Shown piece after piece: positions 53,221-63,634 of a stretch of 64,000 nt of DNA. Source of the DNA: Burkholderiales bacterium (GTDB lineage: Bacteria; Pseudomonadota; Gammaproteobacteria; Burkholderiales; Eutrophovitaceae); NCBI GenBank assembly GCA_028379895.1, contig JAOEKQ010000001.1:1-64000 (forward strand), given 5' to 3'. The notes under the pieces are model-generated. The model worked only from the letters and a program-made list of their open reading frames with translations. It made no database searches and had not been told where the DNA came from. Numbering within the stretch: the first letter of the stretch is position 1; the number at the start of each line of letters is the position of its first letter. The position numbers and the translations under genes are program-made.

Positions 53221-54681
53221 TCACACGCCGTATAAAGGAGGTTTTTTGAGATGCCAGTCGGTAACGCATTGGTATTGATGCGCAGCCGCTATCATTTGGG
53301 CCTCATCGAAATAATTACCGATGAGCTGAAGACCGATTGGTAATTGGTTTTGATCTAGCCCGCAAGGAATTGACATAGCAGGCAGTCCTGCTAGGTTGGC
53401 AGCGATTGTGAATGTATCAGATAGGTACATTTGCACTGGATCGGATGCCTTCTCGCCTATCTGAAATGCGGTGCTTGGCGTAGTTGGCGACATGATTACG
53501 TCACATGTTTTAAAAGCATGTGCGAAGTCTTGTGAGATGAGACGTCTCACTTTTTGTGCTTTTAGATAGTAAGCGTCATAGTATCCGTGCGAGAGTACAT
53601 AAGTTCCGATGAGTATCCTTCTTTTGACTTCTGCCCCAAATCCTTGGGCACGTGTTTTCGCGTACATATCATTTAAGTCGGAGTATTTGGGGGCTCTATA
53701 ACCGTAGCGCACACCGTCAAATCGAGATAAATTACTGGAGGCTTCTGCTGGGGCTATTACATAATATGCCGCAACTGATAATGGGCTTGTTGGTAATGAT
53801 ATATCCACAAGTGTTGCGCCCATTTTTTCGTACTCTTTTAGTGCTTCTGCGACCCCTTTTTGTACGTCAGGCGCTGTTTGATCGCTAAAGTATTCTTTAG
53901 GAATACCAATCCGCAATCCATTCATTGATCTATTAATACCGCCGGAATAATTCACGGTAGGTTTTTCAAGACTGGTACTATCTTTGGCGTCAAAACTCAC
54001 CATAGCCTCTAGGAGAATAGCAAGATCTTCTGCAGATTTTGCCATAGGCCCGCCTTGATCAAGGCTGGAGGCAAAAGCGATCATCCCATAGCGAGATACT
54101 AATCCATAAGTGGGTTTTAGGCCTGATATGCCGCATAGTGCGGCAGGCTGTCGAATTGAGCCGCCGGTATCGGTTCCTGTAGAGGCCGGCGCCATACCAG
54201 CTGATACGGCCGCAGCCGAACCCCCTGAGCTTCCTCCTGGGACTCGATTAAGATCCCATGGGTTTTTAACATTACCAAACCAGGACGTTTCGTTCGATGA
54301 GCCCATCGCAAATTCATCCATGTTTGTTTTGCCTAGCGTGACCGCGCCATATTCATTAAACCGCTTTATAATATGCGCATCATAAGGAGACCGAAAATTC
54401 TCTAGCATTCTAGACCCACAAGTGGTGATCCAATTCTTAGCACACCATATATCTTTGTGTGCAATAGGTATCCCCGTTAGCGCTGTAGCGTTATCCGTTG
54501 AGAGAATTTTGTCGGCTTTTTTAGCTTGAGCGAGCGTCTGCTCCTCGTCAAAGGTAATGAAAGCATTAACCTCATTATTGAGAGTCTTGCTGCGATCAAG
54601 AAACGCCCTCGTCAGCTCAACGCTTGAGAATTCTTTACGCTGAAGTGCGTCGCCTAGTTCTTTTACAGTTTTATCCAGCAT
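53221..54681 (-). CDS. gatA: Asp-tRNA(Asn)/Glu-tRNA(Gln) amidotransferase subunit A
   Basis: Amidase subunit that frees ammonia from glutamine. 486 residues of the amidase signature family. K76 in [11 protein letters not shown], the Ser pair in [14 protein letters not shown] and [16 protein letters not shown] form the Ser-cisSer-Lys triad. Its first base is shared with the last base of the gatC stop. Confidence 0.97.
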   Translation of the reverse strand: MLDKTVKELGDALQRKEFSSVELTRAFLDRSKTLNNEVNAFITFDEEQTLAQAKKADKILSTDNATALTGIPIAHKDIWCAKNWITTCGSRMLENFRSPYDAHIIKRFNEYGAVTLGKTNMDEFAMGSSNETSWFGNVKNPWDLNRVPGGSSGGSAAAVSAGMAPASTGTDTGGSIRQPAALCGISGLKPTYGLVSRYGMIAFASSLDQGGPMAKSAEDLAILLEAMVSFDAKDSTSLEKPTVNYSGGINRSMNGLRIGIPKEYFSDQTAPDVQKGVAEALKEYEKMGATLVDISLPTSPLSVAAYYVIAPAEASSNLSRFDGVRYGYRAPKYSDLNDMYAKTRAQGFGAEVKRRILIGTYVLSHGYYDAYYLKAQKVRRLISQDFAHAFKTCDVIMSPTTPSTAFQIGEKASDPVQMYLSDTFTIAANLAGLPAMSIPCGLDQNQLPIGLQLIGNYFDEAQMIAAAHQYQCVTDWHLKKPPLYGV

Positions 54682-54971
54682 TATTGATCGATAACTTTTG
54701 GAACGAGGAATAGGCCGTTTTCAATGGCCGGCGCCGACGCCTGAAGTAATTCTCTCTGGTCAACCTCAGTAACGACATCGTCACGCAGTCGAGTGGAGAT
54801 GTCTTGTGCATGGGCCATGGGTTCGACATTCTCGGTATTCAGCTGCTGCATCTCTTCAATGAGGGTAAATACTTTTTTAAGTGGATCCAACGCGTCCTCA
54901 GCCTCTTGATCTGTAATTTCGATTCGTGCGAGGTCCGCTGCCTTTTTGACGTCTTGTTTAGTTAGTGACAT
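54681..54971 (-). CDS. gatC: Asp-tRNA(Asn)/Glu-tRNA(Gln) amidotransferase subunit C
   Basis: Small subunit that stabilises GatA and links it to GatB. 96 residues. [18 protein letters not shown] at the N-terminus and [18 protein letters not shown] are the family landmarks. First gene of gatCAB, divergent from mreB. Confidence 0.95.
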   Translation of the reverse strand: MSLTKQDVKKAADLARIEITDQEAEDALDPLKKVFTLIEEMQQLNTENVEPMAHAQDISTRLRDDVVTEVDQRELLQASAPAIENGLFLVPKVIDQ

Positions 54972-55051
54972 ATTTGGGTATTATCTGATTTAAACCAATC
55001 GATTTCCACGAGCATGTAAGCCTTGCTTCACCGGACTAAGTGGAATATTTG

Positions 55052-55088
55052 CTTTCAAATCGAGTGGCGTGATGATTTGAAAGTTTTT
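55052..55088 (+). terminator. Terminator-like hairpin in the mreB leader
   Basis: Perfect ten-base arms CTTTCAAATC (55052-55061) and GATTTGAAAG (55074-55083), 12-base loop, followed by five T (55084-55088). It has the form of an intrinsic terminator but is AT-rich and lies 76 bases upstream of mreB, so it may be an attenuator or an operator palindrome. Confidence 0.4.
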
Positions 55089-55155
55089 CGCCTTAAATAA
55101 AGCATTAGGTTATCATACATCATCGATTTACTACTCTATCCCTGCCTACTCGTAG

Positions 55156-56211
<1,056 letters not shown>

Positions 56212-56276
56212 GGTTCTTAATATGCCTGGAGCCTTCGTCTCTCGGCTTAGCTAAATAGATCAATTTCTTCTAGGAC

Positions 56277-57143
56277 ATGCCATTAGCGTCCAATACAAGC
56301 AAGGGTAATAGAGTTCATTTTTATATCAAGCTGTTGGTATATTCAACCATTGCTCTTTGTCTTATTTTTTTTGATTTAAAGCATCACACCTTCACTCCTT
56401 TTAGAGAAAAAATTACGGGCTTTGAAGTCGTTGTTAATGATTCAATTCGACCGTTGAAAGTTTGGTTAGAAGATTTCAGCTTTTATCTTTCCTCGAAGGT
56501 GGAGTTAGCTCGAGAAAATAAAAAGCTTAAAACAGCTCAAACAATTAGCGAGGTAAAATTGCATCAGCTCGTCTCGCTCAAGCGACAGCTTGAGAAACTA
56601 CATTCCCTACTTCAGCTACAAGAGCATAGTCCCAATGGGATGCACGCAGTAACAGTGATTGCTGATTCTGACTCCCTTTACGATCGCTGGCTAAGAGTTC
56701 AATTCAAACAAGGGGCGCCGATAAAGCCAGGCAACTATGTTATCAGCACGGAGGGGCTCGTTGGGCAGGTAATCAGTGTTGAGAATGATCAAGGCTTTGT
56801 AAGATTGGTTTCTGACAAACGCGCAAGCGTTCATGTCCAGGTGCTTAGAACGGATTTTCGGGCTGTCGCTTTTGGGCGAGGGCATTATAATTCGCTAGAG
56901 CTTAAGTTTGTTCCGGAAGAGGTGGACATTAAGGTTGATGATGTTTTAATCACTTCTGGCATGGGCGGTAGATATCCTCATGGTATTCCAGTTGGCAAAG
57001 TTATGTCAGTAGATACGGAGTCGACTTCTACTTTTTCTCGGATATTAGTTAAGTCTTTATCGAACCCTCAATCAAACGATAGTTTCATCGCGCTAACAGG
57101 TCCGACTGGCGATGATTTGTTTTTTCTAGATAAATTCAAGTAA
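56277..57143 (+). CDS. mreC: Rod shape-determining protein MreC
   Basis: Bitopic elongasome scaffold. 288 residues: membrane helix at about 17-33 (YIKLLVYSTIALCLIFF), a coiled coil (about 75-115) and a beta-rich periplasmic domain with GAPIKPGNYVISTEGLVGQV and LITSGMGGRYPHGIPVGKV, the family signature. Upstream gene mreB by 65 bases, mreD follows by 22. Confidence 0.96.
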   Translation: MPLASNTSKGNRVHFYIKLLVYSTIALCLIFFDLKHHTFTPFREKITGFEVVVNDSIRPLKVWLEDFSFYLSSKVELARENKKLKTAQTISEVKLHQLVSLKRQLEKLHSLLQLQEHSPNGMHAVTVIADSDSLYDRWLRVQFKQGAPIKPGNYVISTEGLVGQVISVENDQGFVRLVSDKRASVHVQVLRTDFRAVAFGRGHYNSLELKFVPEEVDIKVDDVLITSGMGGRYPHGIPVGKVMSVDTESTSTFSRILVKSLSNPQSNDSFIALTGPTGDDLFFLDKFK

Positions 57144-57165
57144 TCGTTAACGAAGGTTCACCTAT

Positions 57166-57657
57166 ATGTCGGCGTTCATACAACGAGTATCAAAGATAAA
57201 AATAATCATTTCAATTGTTATTGGTATGATGATTTCTTCTTTTGGACTACCAGGATTGTCTAACTCGATCGCCCCGGATCTTTTAGCGCTGATTATTTTG
57301 TATTGGGCTATGTTGGGTGGTGATAGTAGGTTGAGTCTCAGCACCGTCTTTATATTGGGTTTGATCGTTGATTTCTTAAGTGGCTCAATAGTTGGAGCGC
57401 ATGTCTTAAAATACTTGCTCTTGGTCGCAGTGGCTGTGCAGTTTGGTAACCGATTTCGGATGAGCGCTCGTTTAAATAGAACTGGGTTCGTCGTCGCGAC
57501 AGTTGTGATCCTTGAATTAATACTGCAGATTTTAGTTTCTTTGTATATAGATATTTCAATGAATGTTAATCATTTGGTTGTGGTGGCGGTTTGGGGAATA
57601 ACGTGGGCTGCGGTTGAATTTATACTTCAGAAAAATTATTCACGCGTCAATAAATAG
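57166..57657 (+). CDS. mreD: Rod shape-determining protein MreD
   Basis: Small inner-membrane protein of the elongasome. 163 residues, five hydrophobic segments. The stretch IAPDLLALIILYWAMLGG and GLIVDFLSGSIVGAHVLKYLLL are typical of proteobacterial MreD. Between mreC and mrdA. Confidence 0.94.
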   Translation: MSAFIQRVSKIKIIISIVIGMMISSFGLPGLSNSIAPDLLALIILYWAMLGGDSRLSLSTVFILGLIVDFLSGSIVGAHVLKYLLLVAVAVQFGNRFRMSARLNRTGFVVATVVILELILQILVSLYIDISMNVNHLVVVAVWGITWAAVEFILQKNYSRVNK

Positions 57658-57709
57658 TTGATCGATTGTTGCTTGCCAGACGGAATAACAAAAGAGTTTT
57701 AATTTAGGA

Positions 57710-59554
57710 ATGCTGCGATATAGAAAATCTTTATCAGAACTAGGTGGCTTCAATTTTCGAATACGCGGAGCAATCATCGCTATGCTTATTTTGTCTGCAT
57801 TGTTGCTTGGGAGATTGTTTTTTTTACAAATAATTAATGCAGACTATTATCAACTTCGTGCTGAAAATAATCGTATTAATATATCGCCGATTCTGCCGAA
57901 TCGAGGGCTTATTTATGATAGAAATGGCCACGTACTAGCAAAGAATTATTCTTCTTTCGTTTTGGAACTTTGGGCTAATGGCGTTGAGGACCTTGACCAG
58001 GTTCTTGATGACTTGAATGATTTAGTAGCGATTTCAGTTGAGGAGCGAGCGCTAATTGAGAAGGCGCTGAAAAGAGCCGGCAGATTCTCTAATATCGTCA
58101 TTCGGGATGATTTAAGCGAGGATGAGATCGCACGCTTTACCGAAAATTCATATCGATTTCCAGAAATTAAACTGAGTGCTCAGCTTTACAGAGAATATGT
58201 CTACGGTGATTTAACGTCACATTTGTTGGGTTACGTCAGGCGTATTAGTGAGGCTGATCTTGACCGTCTTGAGCAGAGAGGATTGAGAGCTGCGTATATT
58301 AATTCTGATTGGATTGGAAAACGAGGCATCGAAGCTTTTTATGAATCTAAACTCAGGGGGCGATTAGGACTTAATCATGTCGAAGTCGATTCTAAGGGTA
58401 CAGAGCTTAGAGTCCTCGAGCAGCAACAGCCAGTTGGTGGGGAGGATATCTTCCTGACTATTGATATCACGTTACAAAAAGCGGCATTCGATGCGTTAGG
58501 TAATCAAAATGGCGCATTAGTTGCTTTGGATCCAAATAATGGGAGCGTTTTAGCGTTTGTATCTAAACCCGGATACGATCCCAGTCTCTTTGTTCGTGGT
58601 TTTGATCAAAAGACTTGGCGCGAGATTCGAGACTCTGCCGATAGGCCTTTAGTTAACCGTGTAAGTGATGGAGTCTATCCACCGGGTTCAACGCTCAAAC
58701 CGTTTATTGCTATTGCCGGCTTGGAGGAGCAGGTTAGGACACCTGATTGGTCAATGTGGGATCCGGGATTCTTCTCTTTGCCGGAGAGTAAATATAAGTT
58801 TAGGGATTGGAAAAAAGGGGGGCATGGAGAGGTAAACCTTCATAAGGCTATTGTTGAGTCGGTGGATACTTATTTCTATAAGCTCGCTCATGAGCTGGAG
58901 ATTGACAAAATTCACAGATATTTAGTTCAGTTTGGGTTTGGATCAAAAACGGGAATTGATTTACCTAGTGAGGCAAGCGGTATTGCGCCTTCGAAAGAAT
59001 GGAAAAAACGACGATTTGGACAACCTTGGTATCCCGGAGATACCATATCTGTAGGTATTGGTCAGGGCTATAATTTAGTTACACCTATACAGCTGGCCGT
59101 TGCTACAGCAGCCTTAGCTAACGGTCACAAATTAGTGCGGCCGGTTTTGTCTAGATCCGGGACTTACTCACCTTCCAACATAACATCAGGACATTCGTCC
59201 CAAATTCCCCATAAGCCCCTAATGTTGTCTCCACAACACATTCAAGTGATAAAGAAAGCGATGGAGGATGTGATGAAAACGGGTGGGACTGCCGCAGGAG
59301 CTGCAAGAGGCGCAGATTATTCGATGGCAGGTAAAACCGGTACGGCACAAGTGTTCAGTCTCAGGGGGGCAGAGTACGACAAGGAGCTTCTTGAAAAGAA
59401 GTTACTAGATCACGCACTTTTCATCGGTTACGCTCCTGCAGACCGGCCAACAATTGCGCTTGCTGTGGTGGTTGAGAATGGCGGTGGAGGGGGTAGTGTG
59501 GCGGGACCAATTGCACGAAAAGTTTTCGATGCATATTTCGATATGCAGCCATGA
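57710..59554 (+). CDS. mrdA: Penicillin-binding protein 2 (peptidoglycan transpeptidase)
   Basis: Elongasome-specific transpeptidase. 614 residues. N-terminal membrane anchor (about 24-42, IIAMLILSALLLGRLFFLQ), then the pedestal with RGLIYDRNG. The transpeptidase has SxxK in PPGSTLKPF (about 326), SVD in ESVDTYFYKLA, and KTG in AGKTGTAQV (about 543). RodA lies just after and is its glycosyltransferase partner. Confidence 0.97.
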   Translation: MLRYRKSLSELGGFNFRIRGAIIAMLILSALLLGRLFFLQIINADYYQLRAENNRINISPILPNRGLIYDRNGHVLAKNYSSFVLELWANGVEDLDQVLDDLNDLVAISVEERALIEKALKRAGRFSNIVIRDDLSEDEIARFTENSYRFPEIKLSAQLYREYVYGDLTSHLLGYVRRISEADLDRLEQRGLRAAYINSDWIGKRGIEAFYESKLRGRLGLNHVEVDSKGTELRVLEQQQPVGGEDIFLTIDITLQKAAFDALGNQNGALVALDPNNGSVLAFVSKPGYDPSLFVRGFDQKTWREIRDSADRPLVNRVSDGVYPPGSTLKPFIAIAGLEEQVRTPDWSMWDPGFFSLPESKYKFRDWKKGGHGEVNLHKAIVESVDTYFYKLAHELEIDKIHRYLVQFGFGSKTGIDLPSEASGIAPSKEWKKRRFGQPWYPGDTISVGIGQGYNLVTPIQLAVATAALANGHKLVRPVLSRSGTYSPSNITSGHSSQIPHKPLMLSPQHIQVIKKAMEDVMKTGGTAAGAARGADYSMAGKTGTAQVFSLRGAEYDKELLEKKLLDHALFIGYAPADRPTIALAVVVENGGGGGSVAGPIARKVFDAYFDMQP

Positions 59555-59589
59555 GTTTTTTTTATTTCTCCTTTTAAAGGGGCGAGGTT

Positions 59590-60684
59590 ATTTTTTTACG
59601 CATTAAAAATGAGTTCTCGAAAACACTCGATTGGCCTTTGTTGTGCGTGGTATTCATATTATTTACGGTAAGTCTTTGCGCCCTTTTTAGTTCTTCTCAG
59701 GGAGATATGAGTAAAGTACTGACCCAGGCTAAAAATTTTGGCTTGGCGTTAGTTTTGATGTGGGTGGTTGCGAGAGCGCCATTAGGTTATCTTAGTCGTT
59801 TAGCGATGCCCTTATATCTGTTGGCTATTTTTTTGCTGGTACTCACGGCGTTAATTGGTGATGAGGCCAAGGGCGCGCAAAGGTGGCTTGATCTGCAAGT
59901 CATTCGTATCCAACCATCCGAATTAATGAAAATCGCATTACCTTTGATGCTCGCCTGGTATTTTGATCGGTATGAACGAGTCATTAGCCCTAAGTATTAC
60001 CTTATTGCTACTTTGCTGCTCTTAGCTCCCGTCATACTCATTTTAAAACAACCGGATTTAGGAACGTCAATACTAGTCTTTACTTCTGGTTTTTTTGTTC
60101 TTTTTTTTGCGGGTATGTCGATAAGAGTTCTTGGATTTATTGCGACACTTTCGATTTTGGTGATGCCGTTCGCATGGGGCATGTTGGAACCATATCAGCA
60201 AACCAGAGTTTTAACATTGTTGAACCCTGCCTCTGATCCTCTGGGAGCGGGATACCATACGATCCAGTCAACCATCGCAATTGGTTCTGGTGGATTCTTG
60301 GGCAAGGGATGGATGCAGGGTACTCAAGCACAATTAAACTTTTTACCTGAAGGAACTACGGATTTTGTTTTTGCGGTCCTTGGTGAGGAATTTGGGTTTA
60401 TAGGCGTATTAGTTATTTTTCTAGCTTACCTTGCTCTGTTATGGCGAGGATTACAAATAGCCAGGCTTGCTCCTAGCCTTTTTAGCCGTTTAGCTGCGGT
60501 GTCAATTACTCTGACATTTTTTATTTATGCTTTTGTGAACGTCGGTATGGTAGTCGGATTACTACCTATTGTGGGGGTGCCGTTACCCCTAATTTCCTTC
60601 GGGGGATCCTCTGCCGCAACAGTATTGATAGGGATTGGTATCCTGATGAATTTCCGTTCGAATCGTCGCCTTGTACAAACGTAA
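59590..60684 (+). CDS. rodA: Rod shape-determining protein RodA (SEDS glycosyltransferase)
   Basis: Peptidoglycan glycan-strand polymerase of the elongasome, acting with PBP2. About ten membrane segments. Motifs: KGAQRWLDLQVIRIQPSELMKIALPLMLAWYFDR, KQPDLGTSILV, LPEGTTDFVFAVLGEEFGFIG and LPLISFGGSSAATVLIGIGILMN. The N-terminal coding region clearly begins before the TTG at 59638, since in-frame NEFSKTLDWPLL precedes it, and no ATG, GTG or TTG lies between there and a TAA at 59575. An ATT at 59590 stands seven bases after AAAGGGG (59576-59582) and is the best candidate start. The start is therefore uncertain; the product is not. Confidence 0.9.
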   Translation: MFLRIKNEFSKTLDWPLLCVVFILFTVSLCALFSSSQGDMSKVLTQAKNFGLALVLMWVVARAPLGYLSRLAMPLYLLAIFLLVLTALIGDEAKGAQRWLDLQVIRIQPSELMKIALPLMLAWYFDRYERVISPKYYLIATLLLLAPVILILKQPDLGTSILVFTSGFFVLFFAGMSIRVLGFIATLSILVMPFAWGMLEPYQQTRVLTLLNPASDPLGAGYHTIQSTIAIGSGGFLGKGWMQGTQAQLNFLPEGTTDFVFAVLGEEFGFIGVLVIFLAYLALLWRGLQIARLAPSLFSRLAAVSITLTFFIYAFVNVGMVVGLLPIVGVPLPLISFGGSSAATVLIGIGILMNFRSNRRLVQT

Positions 60685-60754
60685 AGCCATCTTCTTTTCT
60701 TACCGCGTACAATAACTCCATCCGATTTTTACGTAATTTGAACAAGGGTTTCTA

Positions 60755-61693
60755 ATGAATACTTTGATATGCGGCTCGATCGCTTATGATTCCATTATGC
60801 TTTTTGAGGATCGCTTTAAAAACCACATTATTGCTGATCAGATTCATAATTTAAATGTCGCTTTTCTAGTTCCACATATGCGACGAGAGTATGGCGGATG
60901 TGCAGGCAATATCGCATACAGTTTGCGCTTGCTTGGTGGCAAACCATTGGTAATGGCAACCGTTGGTCAAGACCATGCTCCGTATACCGATCGAATGCGA
61001 CAGAAAGGCTTATCAACAGAACACGTTTGCGTTATTCCAGATGCGTTTACTGCGCAGGCCTTCATTACCACTGATCTAGATGATAATCAGATTACAGCTT
61101 TTCACCCAGGAGCGATGAGTTCGTCTCATCAAAATCATATCGTAGATGCTAAAGATGTAAGCCTGGGGATCGTGGCTCCGGATGGCCGTGATGGCATGAT
61201 TCAGCATGCGAAAGAGTTCCACGAGGCTGGGATTCCTTTTGTTTTTGATCCTGGGCAGGGCCTGCCGATGTTTGATCGGGAAGAATTATTAAGTTTTATT
61301 AAATTGGCACAATATGCAGCTATGAATGCCTACGAGGCAAAAATGTTAGAAGAAAAAACTGGGCAGACGATCTCTGAAATTTCTGGACAGTTGAGTGCAT
61401 TGATTGTGACGCGTGGTGGTGAGGGATCTACGATTTATACGGATGAAAAAATATTAGAGATTCCTACGGTGACAGCAAAAGAAGTTGTTGATCCAACTGG
61501 CTGCGGTGATTCGTATCGGTCGGGACTACTCTACGGAATTCAAGCAGGCTTGGATTGGGAAACTACTGGACGTCTTGCTTCTTTATTGGGTGCTATCAAG
61601 ATTGCGAGTCAGGGCCCACAAAACCATCAATTTGACAGAGCTTATGTTGAAGGCGCTTTCAAAGAGAGCTTCGATAGAGCACTCGAATGGTAA
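60755..61693 (+). CDS. PfkB-family carbohydrate/nucleoside kinase
   Basis: Ribokinase-fold sugar or nucleoside kinase. 312 residues. N-terminal glycine motif MRREYGGCAGNIAYSLRLLGG; the C-terminal signature reads DPTGCGDSYRSGLLYG in place of the usual D-T-x-GAGD, with the catalytic Asp kept. Close relatives in betaproteobacteria are annotated as adenosine kinase or as carbohydrate kinase; I cannot decide. Separated from rodA by 70 bases, convergent with apaH with one base between stops. Confidence 0.88.
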   Translation: MNTLICGSIAYDSIMLFEDRFKNHIIADQIHNLNVAFLVPHMRREYGGCAGNIAYSLRLLGGKPLVMATVGQDHAPYTDRMRQKGLSTEHVCVIPDAFTAQAFITTDLDDNQITAFHPGAMSSSHQNHIVDAKDVSLGIVAPDGRDGMIQHAKEFHEAGIPFVFDPGQGLPMFDREELLSFIKLAQYAAMNAYEAKMLEEKTGQTISEISGQLSALIVTRGGEGSTIYTDEKILEIPTVTAKEVVDPTGCGDSYRSGLLYGIQAGLDWETTGRLASLLGAIKIASQGPQNHQFDRAYVEGAFKESFDRALEW

Positions 61694-61694
61694 C

Positions 61695-62504
61695 TTATGT
61701 TTCTTGATTTGATACCTGGGTAATTTCCTGAGTATCCAAGCAGTACGCTGTCAGTGGCCCGCCCCATACACAACCTGAGTCTAAGGATACTATGTTGGCT
61801 TTTATATGTACCCCGAGTGCGGACCAATGACCGCAAATAAGCGTTACTTCTGAGGACCTTTTCGAGGGAAATTCGAACCATGCTTTACAGGAGTCAGGTA
61901 TCGTCTCATAGGGCCCCTTGTAAGAAAAATTCATACCTCCTGTTCTTTTATCGCATACTCGCATGCGCGTAAATGCATTTAAGAGCACGCGGTAGCGCTT
62001 CCAGCCCGTAAATGTTTCCAACCAATGCTCAGGCTTGCCGCCTCTCATATTTGCCAATAGCTCGTCATAGCTATCACTTTGTAATAGTGTCTCGAGTTCT
62101 GATGAAAGTGCTGTTGCTGTTTTGAAACTCCACATCGGAAGTAATCCTGCGTGCACCATGGCATGCTTGCCATTTTTGAAAAAAACCGGCTGGTGACGAA
62201 GCCACTGAAGTAAGTCATTCCGGTCTGGTGCATTGAGAATGTCGTGGATAGTATCGTCGGCCCTTAATGTCCCAGCACCGCTCGCTACGGCAAGCAAATG
62301 TAGGTCGTGATTGCCAAGCACAATCCTGACGGACTCCTTGATACTGTATACGTGCCTTAGCACCTTTAGGGAGCCTGGACCTCGATTGACTAGATCCCCG
62401 GCAAGCCAAAGCTTATCTTTTTTAGGATTAAATTTGAGCGTCCCGAGTAGCGCTAGAAATGTTTTTACGCAACCTTGGATGTCACCAATTGCGTAGGTCG
62501 CCAT
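61695..62504 (-). CDS. apaH: Bis(5'-nucleosyl)-tetraphosphatase, symmetrical
   Basis: Cleaves Ap4A to two ADP and removes Np4 caps from RNA. 269 residues of the PPP phosphoesterase family. The metal-binding motifs are YAIGDIQGC at the N-terminus, LAGDLVNRGPGSL and VLGNHDLHLL. It follows the cytochrome gene on the minus strand by 30 bases. A HIT protein, another dinucleotide-polyphosphate-linked family, starts 1.1 kb away. Confidence 0.95.
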   Translation of the reverse strand: MATYAIGDIQGCVKTFLALLGTLKFNPKKDKLWLAGDLVNRGPGSLKVLRHVYSIKESVRIVLGNHDLHLLAVASGAGTLRADDTIHDILNAPDRNDLLQWLRHQPVFFKNGKHAMVHAGLLPMWSFKTATALSSELETLLQSDSYDELLANMRGGKPEHWLETFTGWKRYRVLLNAFTRMRVCDKRTGGMNFSYKGPYETIPDSCKAWFEFPSKRSSEVTLICGHWSALGVHIKANIVSLDSGCVWGGPLTAYCLDTQEITQVSNQET

Positions 62505-62534
62505 TAAAAATTAATAATAAATACTGCGTTGTTA

Positions 62535-63002
62535 TTATTGAAGCGTTGACAACATGAAATCAACCGCCGCCTCAATATCCTCATTAGATGCCCCCGTTGC
62601 ACCGCCTCTAGCGGGCATCAGGTTTTTTCCTTTGATGACGCTTTGATACAACACATCATTTCCAAGTCCTACGCGGGCAGCCCAAACTGATTGGTCTCCT
62701 GTTTTCGGCGCACCTGCGATACCCGCAGCATGACATGCCTGACAAACCTTGTTGTAAAGGGACTCCCCTGCGTCTTCAACGATGATTATGCTATTCGTTG
62801 TTGCGCTACTTGCCATTTGAATTGGTGGGCCAGCATTGAGTACTTGCATTCTCTTCGCGACGGCGCTGTCGCTCATCGCTGAATTGTTTGGATCGGCGTT
62901 GATACCGCCTGTGATAAATTGGACCACAAGTAATATGATGGCGAGTGGCACAGTAAAGGAGAGTAATACAACGATAACGAGTTGTTTTGGGGTGCTAATC
63001 AA
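62535..63002 (-). CDS. Membrane-anchored c5-type cytochrome c
   Basis: Periplasmic monohaem electron carrier held by an N-terminal helix. 155 residues. The anchor is residues 8-30 (LVIVVLLSFTVPLAIILLVVQF); haem attachment is C87-Q-A-C-H91, and M129 in NLMPARGG is the likely axial ligand. The ending GASNEDIEAAVDFMLS is normal for c5. Probably serves a terminal oxidase not in this window. Confidence 0.92.
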   Translation of the reverse strand: MISTPKQLVIVVLLSFTVPLAIILLVVQFITGGINADPNNSAMSDSAVAKRMQVLNAGPPIQMASSATTNSIIIVEDAGESLYNKVCQACHAAGIAGAPKTGDQSVWAARVGLGNDVLYQSVIKGKNLMPARGGATGASNEDIEAAVDFMLSTLQ

Positions 63003-63118
63003 GGGGGTGCTCCTATAATCGAGAATGTTAAAGCTGATTGCGGGTAAGCCAATTAGAAAAAGACAATTACATTTTTTTATGACTTAGATTATAAGCCAAA
63101 TTTCGGTAGTGATTTTTA

Positions 63119-63144
63119 TAGATTTATGTATTTTTATAAATCTA
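63119..63144. repeat. AT-rich inverted repeat upstream of the YqaA-like gene
   Basis: TAGATTTAT (63119-63127) and ATAAATCTA (63136-63144) with an eight-base loop, in the divergent gap between the cytochrome and YqaA-like genes. Possible operator. Confidence 0.35.
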
Positions 63145-63201
63145 ATGTCAACTACGACCACGTAAAAACACTGAAAGTTTCACATTTGACGGAGGCATGA
63201 C

Positions 63202-63600
63202 ATGGAAGGGGCATCTTTGCTCGGGTTGTTCGTGGCCAGTTTTTTATCGGCTACTGTGTTGCCGGGAAGTTCTGAAGTGGTTTTCATAACGATGTTGCTT
63301 CATGAGGTGTCCTCTAAATGGACGGCTCTGTGGGTTGCAACAATCGGTAACACGCTGGGCGGTATCACAACATTTTTTTTTGGTCGACTTTTACCAATTT
63401 ATCGATTGCCGAGCAAGCGAATATTGGCGAGCGTCAGGCGCTGGGGCGGCGTTTCACTTTTGTTTTCGTGGGTTCCGTTGTTAGGGGATGCTGTTTGTTT
63501 AGCTGCGGGTTTGCTCAGGACTCACTTATTATTGTCAATTGGTTGTATCGCTTTAGGAAAATTTGTCAGATACTGGATATTAATGGTAGGCCTCACTTAA
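63202..63600 (+). CDS. YqaA-like small inner-membrane protein (SNARE-associated/DedA-related)
   Basis: 132 residues, four hydrophobic segments. Family landmarks: ASFLSATVLPGSSEVVF at the N-terminus, VATIGNTLGGITTFFFGR, and LLFSWVPLLGDAVCLAAGLLR. E. coli YqaA is about 142 residues. Proteins of the wider family are lipid scramblases or flippases in some cases. GGAGG is seven bases before the ATG. Confidence 0.88.
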   Translation: MEGASLLGLFVASFLSATVLPGSSEVVFITMLLHEVSSKWTALWVATIGNTLGGITTFFFGRLLPIYRLPSKRILASVRRWGGVSLLFSWVPLLGDAVCLAAGLLRTHLLLSIGCIALGKFVRYWILMVGLT

Positions 63601-63634
63601 TATGACCTAATAGCCAACATTAGGATATTTTTTG

